DNA of 64,000 bases from Roseomonas sp. E05 (lineage in GTDB: Bacteria; Pseudomonadota; Alphaproteobacteria; Acetobacterales; Acetobacteraceae), in assembly GCF_030063475.1 (NCBI RefSeq), contig NZ_JASIRT010000002.1:186001-250000 (forward strand), read 5' to 3'. This document shows positions 1 to 7,161 of the stretch, piece after piece. The notes beneath the pieces were generated by a model. The model ran no database searches, was not told the origin of the DNA, and saw only the letters and a list, made by a program, of their open reading frames with translations. Every line of letters starts with the position of its first letter. Position 1 is the stretch's first letter. The position numbers and the translations under genes were made by a program.

Positions 1-2
1 AG

Positions 3-791
3 GTCTGCGTCGCCACCGACGTCGCGGCGCGCGGCATCGACCTGCCGGATCTCGGCTTGGTCATTCATGCCGAGCTGCCGAAGGAGCCGGAGACCATGCT
101 GCACCGCTCCGGCCGCACGGGCCGGGCCGGGCGCAAGGGCGTCTCCGTGCTGGTGGTGCCGGTGAACCGCCGCCGCACCGCCGAGCGGCTGCTGATGGCG
201 GCCCGCGTCGAGGCCGAATGGGGCACGCCGCCCTCCGCCGAGGCGATCCGCGGCAAGGATGCCGAGCGGCTGGCGGCGCAGGCCGCCGCGCTGCTCGCCG
301 AGGAGCAGACCCCGGAGGATCTGGAGGTCGGGCAGAGCCTGCTCACCGCAGGGGCGGCCCCTGAGGCGATGGCGGCGGCGCTCATCCGCCTGCTGCGCGC
401 GCCCTTGCCGGCGCCGGAGGAACTGGCCGCGCCCGACGCCGTTCGTCGCCCCGTGCGCGAGCGGCCGCCCGGCCTGCGGGAGGAGGGCGTCTGGTTCCGC
501 ATGAATGTGGGCCGCGACGGCCGCGCCGATCCGCGCTGGGTGCTGCCCTTCCTCTGCCGCCGCGGCCAGGTGGCGCGCGATGAGATCGGCCGCATCCGCA
601 TCCTGGGACGGGAGACGCAGTTCGAGGTCGCGCCCGCGGTGGCGGGGCGCTTCGCCGCCGCCGCCCGCCGCCCGGATGCCGAAGATCCGCATATCCGGGT
701 GGAGCCGCTCACGGAGCAGGGCGGGGGAGGCCGGCACCATCCTGCCGGGGAGCGCTCACGCCGCTTTGCACCATCACATCGTCCGGCGTAA
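3..791 (+). CDS. DEAD-box RNA helicase, C-terminal part (5' end outside window)
   Basis: This is an ATP-dependent RNA helicase of the DEAD-box family, acting on structured RNA in the cytoplasm. The reading frame is open from the window edge. It begins in helicase motif V ([12 protein letters not shown]), and motif VI follows as [11 protein letters not shown]. The last roughly 85 residues (from [18 protein letters not shown] to the IRVEPL region) look like the RRM-like RNA-binding domain found at the C-terminus of DbpA/CsdA helicases. That would make it a DbpA/DeaD-type helicase linked to ribosome assembly or cold adaptation. The N-terminal RecA domain with the Walker A and DEAD motifs lies outside the window. 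The stop at 789-791 leaves about 160 bp before the next gene. Confidence 0.9.
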   Translation, partial: VCVATDVAARGIDLPDLGLVIHAELPKEPETMLHRSGRTGRAGRKGVSVLVVPVNRRRTAERLLMAARVEAEWGTPPSAEAIRGKDAERLAAQAAALLAEEQTPEDLEVGQSLLTAGAAPEAMAAALIRLLRAPLPAPEELAAPDAVRRPVRERPPGLREEGVWFRMNVGRDGRADPRWVLPFLCRRGQVARDEIGRIRILGRETQFEVAPAVAGRFAAAARRPDAEDPHIRVEPLTEQGGGGRHHPAGERSRRFAPSHRPA

Positions 792-950
792 CAGCAATAG
801 GTTGCATGGCGCTGACGCGCCAAGCTTTCAAGAAGCTGTTAATTTCTCGAATCCTGGGAAACGCCTGCTGATGAGGCGCGGCAAAGCGTGTAACGGAGGC
901 AGCGCCGCTTCCCCGGTGGGGCGGGAACTGGAACGAGGAGCTGCGGAGCG

Positions 951-2249
951 ATGCCGTGGGACGAGCAGAACACGCTGGAGCGGTTCGACGACTCCCACCT
1001 TGATCGGCTGAACATGGCCGGTGCGCTGCTCAGTGCCACCGGCTGGATCGACCGGCTGGCCCGCCTGGTGGCCATCGATACCGCCTTCCCCCCCGGCGAT
1101 GGCTGCGCGCCCTTCACCGATGCATTGCAGGACCTCTTCGCCCCGCTGGGCTTCGGCCTGCGGCGCGTCGAACTGCCGGAAAGCCTCTGGCGCAGCCGCT
1201 CGGCCACCGAGTGCCGCGTGAACCTGGTTGCGAGCCGCCGGACCGGACGGCCGGTCTGCTCCATCCCTTGCCATGTGAACACCGCTCCCCCGGGCGCGGG
1301 CTGGACCCGTCCCCCGCTGGCGCTGACGCGGCAGGGCAGCCGCCTCTTCGGCCGGGGCACCGTGGACATGAAGGGCGCCATCATCGCCCTCTGGGCCGCC
1401 TTGCGCACGGCCGATGCGGTCGGCCTGCCGTTGCGCTTCGATCCTCTCCTGCTGTTCACCACGGAGGCCGAGAGCGGCTGCTTCCCGGGGCTGCGGCACC
1501 TGACCGAGCAGGGCCTGCTGGAAGGCCACGTGCTGTGCCTGAACGGCAGCGCCGCGCCGCGCATTTGGGCCGGTTGCCTCGGCAGCTTCGAGCTTGAGGT
1601 CCGCATTTCCCGCTGTGCCCTTGCTGCGGAGGGCCATGGCGCCGCGCGAGCCATGCGGCCGATCCTCGCGGCGCTTGATGACCTCCAGACGGCACTGGCT
1701 CAGCGCGAATCCAGGCTGCCGGCGCCACCGGAGCAGGGGAGCGAGCCCTTGCGACCGAACCTCTCCATCATCTCGGTCGGCGCCGAGACCGAGCCGGATG
1801 GAAAGGAGCCGCTCGGCGTGCTGGTACTCAAGCGCCGCTTCACCGCCGATGAGGGGTTCTGCGCAGCGCTGGATGAGCTGAAGGCCTGCGTCGAGCAGGC
1901 GATCCGCGAGGCTGGCTGCCGTTGCACGGTGGAGTGCCGCGTGCTGCGGCGGCTGGACCCGGTGGCCGATCCGGACCAGGGGCCGAACTGGCCGAGCTGG
2001 CAGCGGGCCTTGAGCTGGGGCTTCGGCTTCTCCGCCGGGAGCTTCCGGCGCTGCGGCGGCCCTGGCGGCACGGCCCTCGGTTTCGTGCAGCAGGCCGGAA
2101 TCAAGGAGATCCTGCTCGGCGGGCTGCTGCGCCCCGGGCAGCCGCCGCACGCCCCCGACGAGTACACCACGGTCGAGGATGTGGAGGCGCTGGCACGCTC
2201 CGTGCTGGCCTATCTTGCCGATCTGCCGGGCGTGCCGGACCCCTGCTGA
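951..2249 (+). CDS. M20-family metallohydrolase homologue with degenerate active site
   Basis: The 432-residue protein has the M20 (ArgE/DapE) layout. H108 is kept in the first metal motif (CHVN), D139 in the second (RGTVDMKG), and H400 in PPHAPDEY near the C-terminus. Other family positions are changed. The Asp of HxD is N110, the Glu pair that supplies the general base reads EAESG with Ala173 in the catalytic place, and the EPT metal-Glu motif reads NGSA. In known M20 enzymes the catalytic Glu is essential, so a non-hydrolytic role or altered chemistry is likely. A GAGGAG lies 11 bp before the ATG; an in-frame ATG at 1014 is a shorter alternative. It is transcribed alone and convergent with the GntR gene. 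Confidence 0.8.
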   Translation: MPWDEQNTLERFDDSHLDRLNMAGALLSATGWIDRLARLVAIDTAFPPGDGCAPFTDALQDLFAPLGFGLRRVELPESLWRSRSATECRVNLVASRRTGRPVCSIPCHVNTAPPGAGWTRPPLALTRQGSRLFGRGTVDMKGAIIALWAALRTADAVGLPLRFDPLLLFTTEAESGCFPGLRHLTEQGLLEGHVLCLNGSAAPRIWAGCLGSFELEVRISRCALAAEGHGAARAMRPILAALDDLQTALAQRESRLPAPPEQGSEPLRPNLSIISVGAETEPDGKEPLGVLVLKRRFTADEGFCAALDELKACVEQAIREAGCRCTVECRVLRRLDPVADPDQGPNWPSWQRALSWGFGFSAGSFRRCGGPGGTALGFVQQAGIKEILLGGLLRPGQPPHAPDEYTTVEDVEALARSVLAYLADLPGVPDPC

Positions 2250-2288
2250 GCGGCCGCCCGGCTGCGCGCCTCCGGCGGCGGCGCGGCT

Positions 2289-3059
2289 TCAACCGCCCTC
2301 GTTGACGGCGAAGCGCTCGGCCATCCGCGCGTAGCGGTCGCGGCTGGCGACCAGGTGCCGGCGCATGGCATTGCGGGCCGCCGAGGCCTGCCCGCTGGCG
2401 ATGGCGCTGGCGATCCGTGCGTGTTCCTCCCGCACCCGTTGCAGGTAGGCGGTGCGCGCCTCCGGCTCCTCCAGGTAGGGCCGCACCGTCTGGCGCGGGA
2501 TCAGCATCGGCCCGAGGAATTCAAGGAAGCGCGGGAAGAAGCTGTTGCCGGTGGCGGCGAAGATGGCGCGATGGAACTCGAGATCCTGCGCCACCGCGTT
2601 CTCGCCGGCATCCACGGCCTTGTCGAAGGCCGCGGCCGCCTGCGCGATGCGCTCGGAAGCCTGGACCGTGCGCCGCTCGGCGGCGAGGCCGGCCGCCTCC
2701 GTCTCCAGCGCGATACGCAGTTCGATCACCTGCAGCACGTCGTTCAGCGAGCGCATCTCGCCGGGGTCGATCCGCACATGCCCGCGGGTCGAGGGGTCGG
2801 CCACGAAGGCGCCGACGCCCTGGCGGGTCAGCACCAGCCCTTCGGCCCGGAGCGCCGCCACCGCCTCGCGCACCACCGTGCGGGAGACGCCGGCCTGGCG
2901 CATCAGCGCCTGCTCGGTGGGCAGCCGGTCGCCGGGGCGGAGCCGCCCGGCGCGGATCTCCGCGGCCAGCCGCCGCACCAACTCGGCGGTGAGATTGGCT
3001 GGCGGCGCCAGCGGCGCCAGTTCGATGCCCTGCACAGGGGCCTCGCTGCGTCCGTCCAT
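2289..3059 (-). CDS. GntR-family regulator, FadR subfamily (FCD domain)
   Basis: A 256-residue transcription factor. An N-terminal winged helix (about residues 20-90, with LPTEQALMRQAGVSRTVVREA) is followed by an all-helical FCD effector domain (about 100-235). FCD regulators usually sense a carboxylic acid or sugar acid, often through a bound metal, and repress adjacent catabolic or uptake genes. Here the neighbours are a peptide-type binding protein, an M20 amidohydrolase and a nucleoside hydrolase, which are the likely targets. Its upstream region carries a perfect 14-bp tandem repeat overlapping a small palindrome, a plausible operator. Confidence 0.9.
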   Translation of the reverse strand: MDGRSEAPVQGIELAPLAPPANLTAELVRRLAAEIRAGRLRPGDRLPTEQALMRQAGVSRTVVREAVAALRAEGLVLTRQGVGAFVADPSTRGHVRIDPGEMRSLNDVLQVIELRIALETEAAGLAAERRTVQASERIAQAAAAFDKAVDAGENAVAQDLEFHRAIFAATGNSFFPRFLEFLGPMLIPRQTVRPYLEEPEARTAYLQRVREEHARIASAIASGQASAARNAMRRHLVASRDRYARMAERFAVNEGG

Positions 3060-3085
3060 GCTTCCGGTGTCTCCTCGCCCGCCCC

Positions 3086-3116
3086 GGTGTTCTGACTGTG
3101 GTGTTCTGACTGTCAG
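3086..3116. promoter_or_regulatory. 14-bp tandem repeat with palindrome upstream of GntR gene
   Basis: GGTGTTCTGACTGT occurs twice head to tail at 3086-3099 and 3100-3113. The second copy runs into the odd palindrome CTGAC-T-GTCAG (3106-3116). The position 27 bp before the GntR start codon and the symmetry suggest an autoregulatory operator, but a slippage duplication cannot be excluded. The rest of 3060-3232 shows nothing else I can name. Confidence 0.4.
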
Positions 3117-3232
3117 GTCATCCGATGAGGTAGGCGTGCAGCAAGGCCAGCGTCAAGCGGAACGCTCGGCGCCGCGCCGCCCGCCCTGTGGAAGGAGCGG
3201 CTGGCGCACCCCTTCCGGACGGTGCCTGACGC

Positions 3233-4801
3233 TCAGTTGGCGCGGCCGGCGCTGGTGGCCAGCGTCATCTCGTCCGTGCGCGCCTCGTAGGTGATGCCCT
3301 TCTTCATCGCCCAGGTGTTCACCGCGAAGTAGAGCGGGATCAGCGCCTGCTGGTCGCGGAGGGCGGCGCGGGTCGCCTGCTGGGTCAGCCGTTCGCGCTC
3401 GGCGTTGTCCATGGCCTGCCGCGCCTTCTGGATGATGCCGTCGATGTCGGTGTTGCTGAAGCGGCCGCGGTTGGCGGTGCCGAGGCCCAGCCTCGGGTTC
3501 CAGCTGTGGATCTGCGTCTCCAGCATGCCCAGCACCTCGGGGTTGGGCGAGAAGCCGGCGAAGTTCACCGAGTACTTCAGCTGCGAGGCCTCGGAGAGCC
3601 AGACGCCGCGCGGGCGGGTCTCGACATTGGTCACCAGGCCGAGGCGCGTCCACATCTGGGCGATCGCCTGCACCACCTGCTCGTCATTGACGAAGCGGTC
3701 GTTCGGCCCGTTCACCTGCACGGCGAAGCCCTGCGGGTAGCCGGCTTCGGCCAGCAGCTTCTTCGCGCCTTCCAGGTTGTAGGGCTCCGGCTTCAGGTCG
3801 GGCGAAGTGCCGAAATAGCCCTCCGGCCCCAGATCGCCGGCCGGCATGCCCTGGCCCTGCAGCACGCGGCTGGTCAGCGCCTCTCGGTTGATCGCCATGG
3901 AGAGCGCCTTGCGCACGCGGGCGTCGCGCAACGGGTTGGCGATCGGGCCGCCATCGCGCGCATGGACGTGCGGGCTGTCCTCGCGATCGCTGTCCAGCGT
4001 CAGGAAGAGCAGGCGGTTGGAGGGACTCTGCGCCACGGTGAAGACGGGGCTGGCGGAGAACTTCTTGTACTGGTCGGGCGGGACGATTTCGATCAGGTCC
4101 ACGTCGCCCGCATCCAGCGCGGCGGTGCGGGAGCCGGCATTGGCCAGCGGGCGGAACTCGACGCGCTTCCAGGCCGGGGCGGGGCCGTGGAAATCCTCGT
4201 TGCGCTCGACCACCAGCGGGCTGCCGGGCTGCCAGGAGACGTGGCGGTACGGCCCGGTGCCGATCATCGCCTTGCCGGAGTTGTAGTCCGCCGTGCTCGC
4301 CCCCTCGCCATGCTTCTTCGAGACGATCATCACCAGGGAGAGATAGTTCGGCAGCAGCGGCGTCGGCGCGCTGGTGTGGATGCGGATGGTGGTCGGGTCC
4401 ACCGCCTCCACCGACTTGATCGGCCGCGTGTAGACGCGGAAGGAGGAGGGCGAGTTCGGCACGTCGCCCGCACGGCTGATGGTGAAGGCGACGTCCTCCG
4501 CCGTCACCGGCGCGCCGTCATGGAAGCGCGCCTTCGGGTCCAGCCTGAACTCCCAGGTCAGGTCGTCCAGCGCCTTCCATTCGGTGGCGATGGCCGGGCG
4601 CAGCACCTGCCGCGCGTCCTGCTGCACCAGCGGCTGGAAGACGTGGCGGCTGTAGGCGATGTTGGTGATCAGGCTGGCATAGTGCGGGTCGAGGCTGGTG
4701 GGGCCGGATTCCATGCCAACCCGCAGCAGGTCCTGCGCGAAGGCGAGCGCGGGCAGGGCGGTGAGGGCGGCGGCGAGCAGGCCGGTGCGCAGGCGCGGCA
4801 T
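3233..4801 (-). CDS. ABC transporter substrate-binding protein, peptide/opine type (SBP family 5)
   Basis: A periplasmic binding protein of 522 residues, the usual length for the dipeptide/oligopeptide class. A Sec signal peptide (MPRLRTGLLAAALTALPALAFAQ) leads into the family 5 fold with the early motif GPTSLDPHYAS and the lobe signature GTGPYRHVSWQPGSPLVVERN. The ATG at 4801 was chosen over a much longer upstream extension because it starts the signal peptide and has GGGAGA nine bases upstream. No permease or ATPase gene lies next to it, so it must use a transporter encoded elsewhere. It is divergent from an M20 amidohydrolase with 105 bp between them, which suggests peptide or acyl-amino-acid uptake followed by hydrolysis. 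Confidence 0.9.
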   Translation of the reverse strand: MPRLRTGLLAAALTALPALAFAQDLLRVGMESGPTSLDPHYASLITNIAYSRHVFQPLVQQDARQVLRPAIATEWKALDDLTWEFRLDPKARFHDGAPVTAEDVAFTISRAGDVPNSPSSFRVYTRPIKSVEAVDPTTIRIHTSAPTPLLPNYLSLVMIVSKKHGEGASTADYNSGKAMIGTGPYRHVSWQPGSPLVVERNEDFHGPAPAWKRVEFRPLANAGSRTAALDAGDVDLIEIVPPDQYKKFSASPVFTVAQSPSNRLLFLTLDSDREDSPHVHARDGGPIANPLRDARVRKALSMAINREALTSRVLQGQGMPAGDLGPEGYFGTSPDLKPEPYNLEGAKKLLAEAGYPQGFAVQVNGPNDRFVNDEQVVQAIAQMWTRLGLVTNVETRPRGVWLSEASQLKYSVNFAGFSPNPEVLGMLETQIHSWNPRLGLGTANRGRFSNTDIDGIIQKARQAMDNAERERLTQQATRAALRDQQALIPLYFAVNTWAMKKGITYEARTDEMTLATSAGRAN

Positions 4802-4906
4802 GGGATGGGCTCTCCCGGAGCGGGGGTGGTGGTTCGCTGCGGCGCAAACTGGCATGGTGGCCCGCCCGCCGCAACGCGGCTGCGAGAGGACTGCAACAGG
4901 ATCGCC

Positions 4907-6112
4907 ATGCCCACGCCCGAGGACCTCGCCCCGCTCACTGCCGCCATGACCGCCTGGCGGCGCGACCTGCACGCGCATCCCGAGCTGGGCTTCGAGGAGC
5001 ACCGCACCGCCGCCTTCGTCGCCGCCGAGCTGCGCGCCGCCGGCATCGAGACGGCCGAGGGGCTGGCGGGCACCGGCGTGGTCGGCACGCTGCGCGGCAT
5101 GCGTCCCGGCAACCGCGCCGTCGCGCTGCGCGCCGACATGGACGCGCTGGCCATGCCGGAGATGACCGGCGTGCCCTATGCCTCCACCGCGCCGGGGAAG
5201 ATGCATGCCTGCGGGCATGACGGGCACACCGCCATGCTGCTCGGCGCGGCCAGGTGGCTGGCGGCCAACCGCGACCGCTTCGCCGGCACGGTGCATCTGG
5301 TCTTCCAGCCGGCCGAGGAATCGCGCGGCGGCGGGCAGCGCATGGTGGCGGAAGGATTGTTCGAGCGCTTCCCCGCCGATGCCGTCTATGCCCTGCACAA
5401 CCTGCCCGGCCTGCCGCTCGGTACCATCGCCGTGCCGAAGGGGCCGGTGCTGGCCTCCTCCGACACCTGGGAGACGCTGTTCCGCGGGCGCGGCACGCAT
5501 GGCGCCAAGCCGCATCTCGGCACCGACGCGACGCTCGCCGCCGCACAGTTCATCGCCGCGCTGCACGCCATCGTCGCGCGCGAGCTGGACCCGATGGGGG
5601 TGGGCGTGGTCAGCGTCGGCCACATGGCGGCCGGCAACCCGGAGGCGCCGAACGTCATCCCCGCCGAGGTGCGGCTGCGCGGCACCGCCCGGGCCCTGAC
5701 GCCCGCGACGCGCGACCTGCTGGAGCGGCGCATCGGCGCGATCGCGCAGGGCATGGCGACCACCCATGGCGTGGCGGTGGACTACACCTATACCCGCCGC
5801 CTCGGCCCGACGGTGAACCACGCCGCCCAGGCGAGGGTGATGCACGGCGCCGCCGCCGCCACGGTGGGCGCGGCCCAGGCGCTGGACGACTATCCGCCGA
5901 TCACCGCCGGCGAGGATTTTTCGGCCATGCTGGAGGCGCGTCCAGGCGCCTATGCCTGGCTCGGCACCGGCGAGCCGGCGCATCCCGAGGGCTTCCACCA
6001 CAACCCGCATTTCGACTTCAACGACGCCGCCCTGCCGCATGGCGCCGCCTTCCTGGCCAGCATCGTCGAGGCCGAGCTGCCGGTGGAAACAGCGGTGGAG
6101 CCGCAGGCATGA
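4907..6112 (+). CDS. M20D amidohydrolase (hippurate hydrolase/IAA-amino acid hydrolase-like)
   Basis: A cytoplasmic metallohydrolase of 401 residues that releases an amino acid from an N-acyl conjugate or small peptide. The M20D hallmarks are intact: RRDLHAHPELGFEEH at the N-terminus, RADMDALAMPE, the metal site MHACGHDGHTAMLLG, the catalytic pair in QPAEESRGGG, and ITAGEDFSAM near the C-terminus. In this family a conserved Cys and His (here CGHDGH) bind the dinuclear metal site. The stop codon overlaps the ATG of the nucleoside hydrolase gene (ATGA), so the two are translationally coupled. Confidence 0.93.
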   Translation: MPTPEDLAPLTAAMTAWRRDLHAHPELGFEEHRTAAFVAAELRAAGIETAEGLAGTGVVGTLRGMRPGNRAVALRADMDALAMPEMTGVPYASTAPGKMHACGHDGHTAMLLGAARWLAANRDRFAGTVHLVFQPAEESRGGGQRMVAEGLFERFPADAVYALHNLPGLPLGTIAVPKGPVLASSDTWETLFRGRGTHGAKPHLGTDATLAAAQFIAALHAIVARELDPMGVGVVSVGHMAAGNPEAPNVIPAEVRLRGTARALTPATRDLLERRIGAIAQGMATTHGVAVDYTYTRRLGPTVNHAAQARVMHGAAAATVGAAQALDDYPPITAGEDFSAMLEARPGAYAWLGTGEPAHPEGFHHNPHFDFNDAALPHGAAFLASIVEAELPVETAVEPQA

Positions 6113-7032
6113 GCCGCCCCGTCCTGCTCGACTGCGACCCGGGCACGGATGACGCCATCGCCCTGTGGCTGGCGCTCGCCGCGCCGGAGATCGACCTGCA
6201 ACTCGTCACCGTGGCCGGCGGCAATGTCGGACTGGAGCGGACCCTGCCGAATGCCCGCGCGGTGCTTGGCCTGGCGGGCGCGGCGCTGCCCGTCATGGGC
6301 GGGGCGGATCGGCCGCTGATCGGGGTCTTCCGTTCCGAGACGCAGGTGCATGGCATGGACGGGCTGGGCGGCGTGGTGCTGCCCGAAGGGCCGCCGGCCG
6401 CGCCTGGGCTCGCCGCGGACGCAATCCGGGAGCGGTTGCGCACGGCGGCGCCGGGGTCGGTCACGCTGGTCGGGCTTGGCCCGGCCACCAACTTCGCCCT
6501 TGCCCTGGCCACGGAGCCGGCGCTGGCCGGCCGCGTGGCGGAAATCGTGCTGATGACCGGTGCGGTGGGCGAGGGGAACTGGACCGCCGCCGCTGAATTC
6601 AATGCCGCCATGGACCCGGAGGCGCTGGCCATCCTGCTCGGCTGCGGCCGTCCGGTGACGCTTGCCACATTGGATCTCACGGCCCAGGCGCTGGTGACGC
6701 CGGAGCGCATCGCAGCGCTGCGGGCCCTGAAGGGCGGCGCCTGCCTGCACGCCTGCGCCGACATCCTCGCGGCGCTGCCGCCCTCCCGCCGCTTCGGCCA
6801 TCGCGGCGCGCCGCTGCACGACCCCTGTGCGGTGGCCTGGCTCGTGGCACCGGACCTGTTCACCCATCGGGCGGTGGCGGCTTCGGTCGTCTGCGAAGGG
6901 CCGGACCGTGGCCGCACCCGCATCGATCGCTGGGGCCGCAGCAAGATCCCGGCGAATGCCCGCCTGTTGGAGACGCTCGACGCCGAGGCGTTCTTCGCGC
7001 TGCTCGGCGCGGGGATCGCCGGGCTGCGATAA
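6109..7032 (+). CDS. Inosine/uridine-preferring nucleoside hydrolase
   Basis: A 307-residue hydrolase of N-glycosidic bonds in nucleosides, yielding a base and ribose. The N-terminal metal-binding motif DCDPGTDDAIALWLAL is the family signature; the acidic cluster holds the catalytic calcium ion. Further conserved segments include NVGLERTLPNARAVL, LVGLGPATNFALAL and the C-terminal LHDPCAVAWL. The ATG at 6109 overlaps the preceding TGA. The much longer open frame upstream in the same phase is out-of-frame M20 sequence and was rejected. The two genes form an operon, consistent with salvage of nutrients; the true substrate cannot be read from sequence. Confidence 0.92.
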   Translation: MSRPVLLDCDPGTDDAIALWLALAAPEIDLQLVTVAGGNVGLERTLPNARAVLGLAGAALPVMGGADRPLIGVFRSETQVHGMDGLGGVVLPEGPPAAPGLAADAIRERLRTAAPGSVTLVGLGPATNFALALATEPALAGRVAEIVLMTGAVGEGNWTAAAEFNAAMDPEALAILLGCGRPVTLATLDLTAQALVTPERIAALRALKGGACLHACADILAALPPSRRFGHRGAPLHDPCAVAWLVAPDLFTHRAVAASVVCEGPDRGRTRIDRWGRSKIPANARLLETLDAEAFFALLGAGIAGLR

Positions 7033-7050
7033 AGCTTTTTCCGTCCGCCT

Positions 7051-7073
7051 GCGCTCGTTGCAGCGCTTTTTTT
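7051..7073 (+). terminator. Intrinsic terminator after nucleoside hydrolase gene
   Basis: Stem GCGCT (7051-7055) pairs with AGCGC (7062-7066) and is followed by seven T. A second perfect 10-bp hairpin, GCCCGGCCAG with CTGGCCGGGC, lies just downstream at 7074-7103. Confidence 0.65.
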
Positions 7074-7110
7074 GCCCGGCCAGACGGTTCCGCCTGGCCG
7101 GGCGGTACTC

Positions 7111-7161
7111 TAGAGCATTTTCACCCGTTCCGATGATGCCATTGGAACGGGATCTGCTCTA
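7111..7161. repeat. REP-like palindromic element between convergent genes
   Basis: This is a 51-bp interrupted palindrome. The outer arms are TAGAGCA (7111-7117) and TGCTCTA (7155-7161); the inner arms are CCCGTTCC (7124-7131) and GGAACGGG (7144-7151). Palindromes beginning AGAGCATTTT are, from memory, common dispersed intergenic repeats in alphaproteobacterial genomes. Here it lies between two converging genes, and its outer arm supplies the stop codon of the histidine kinase gene. Confidence 0.6.
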
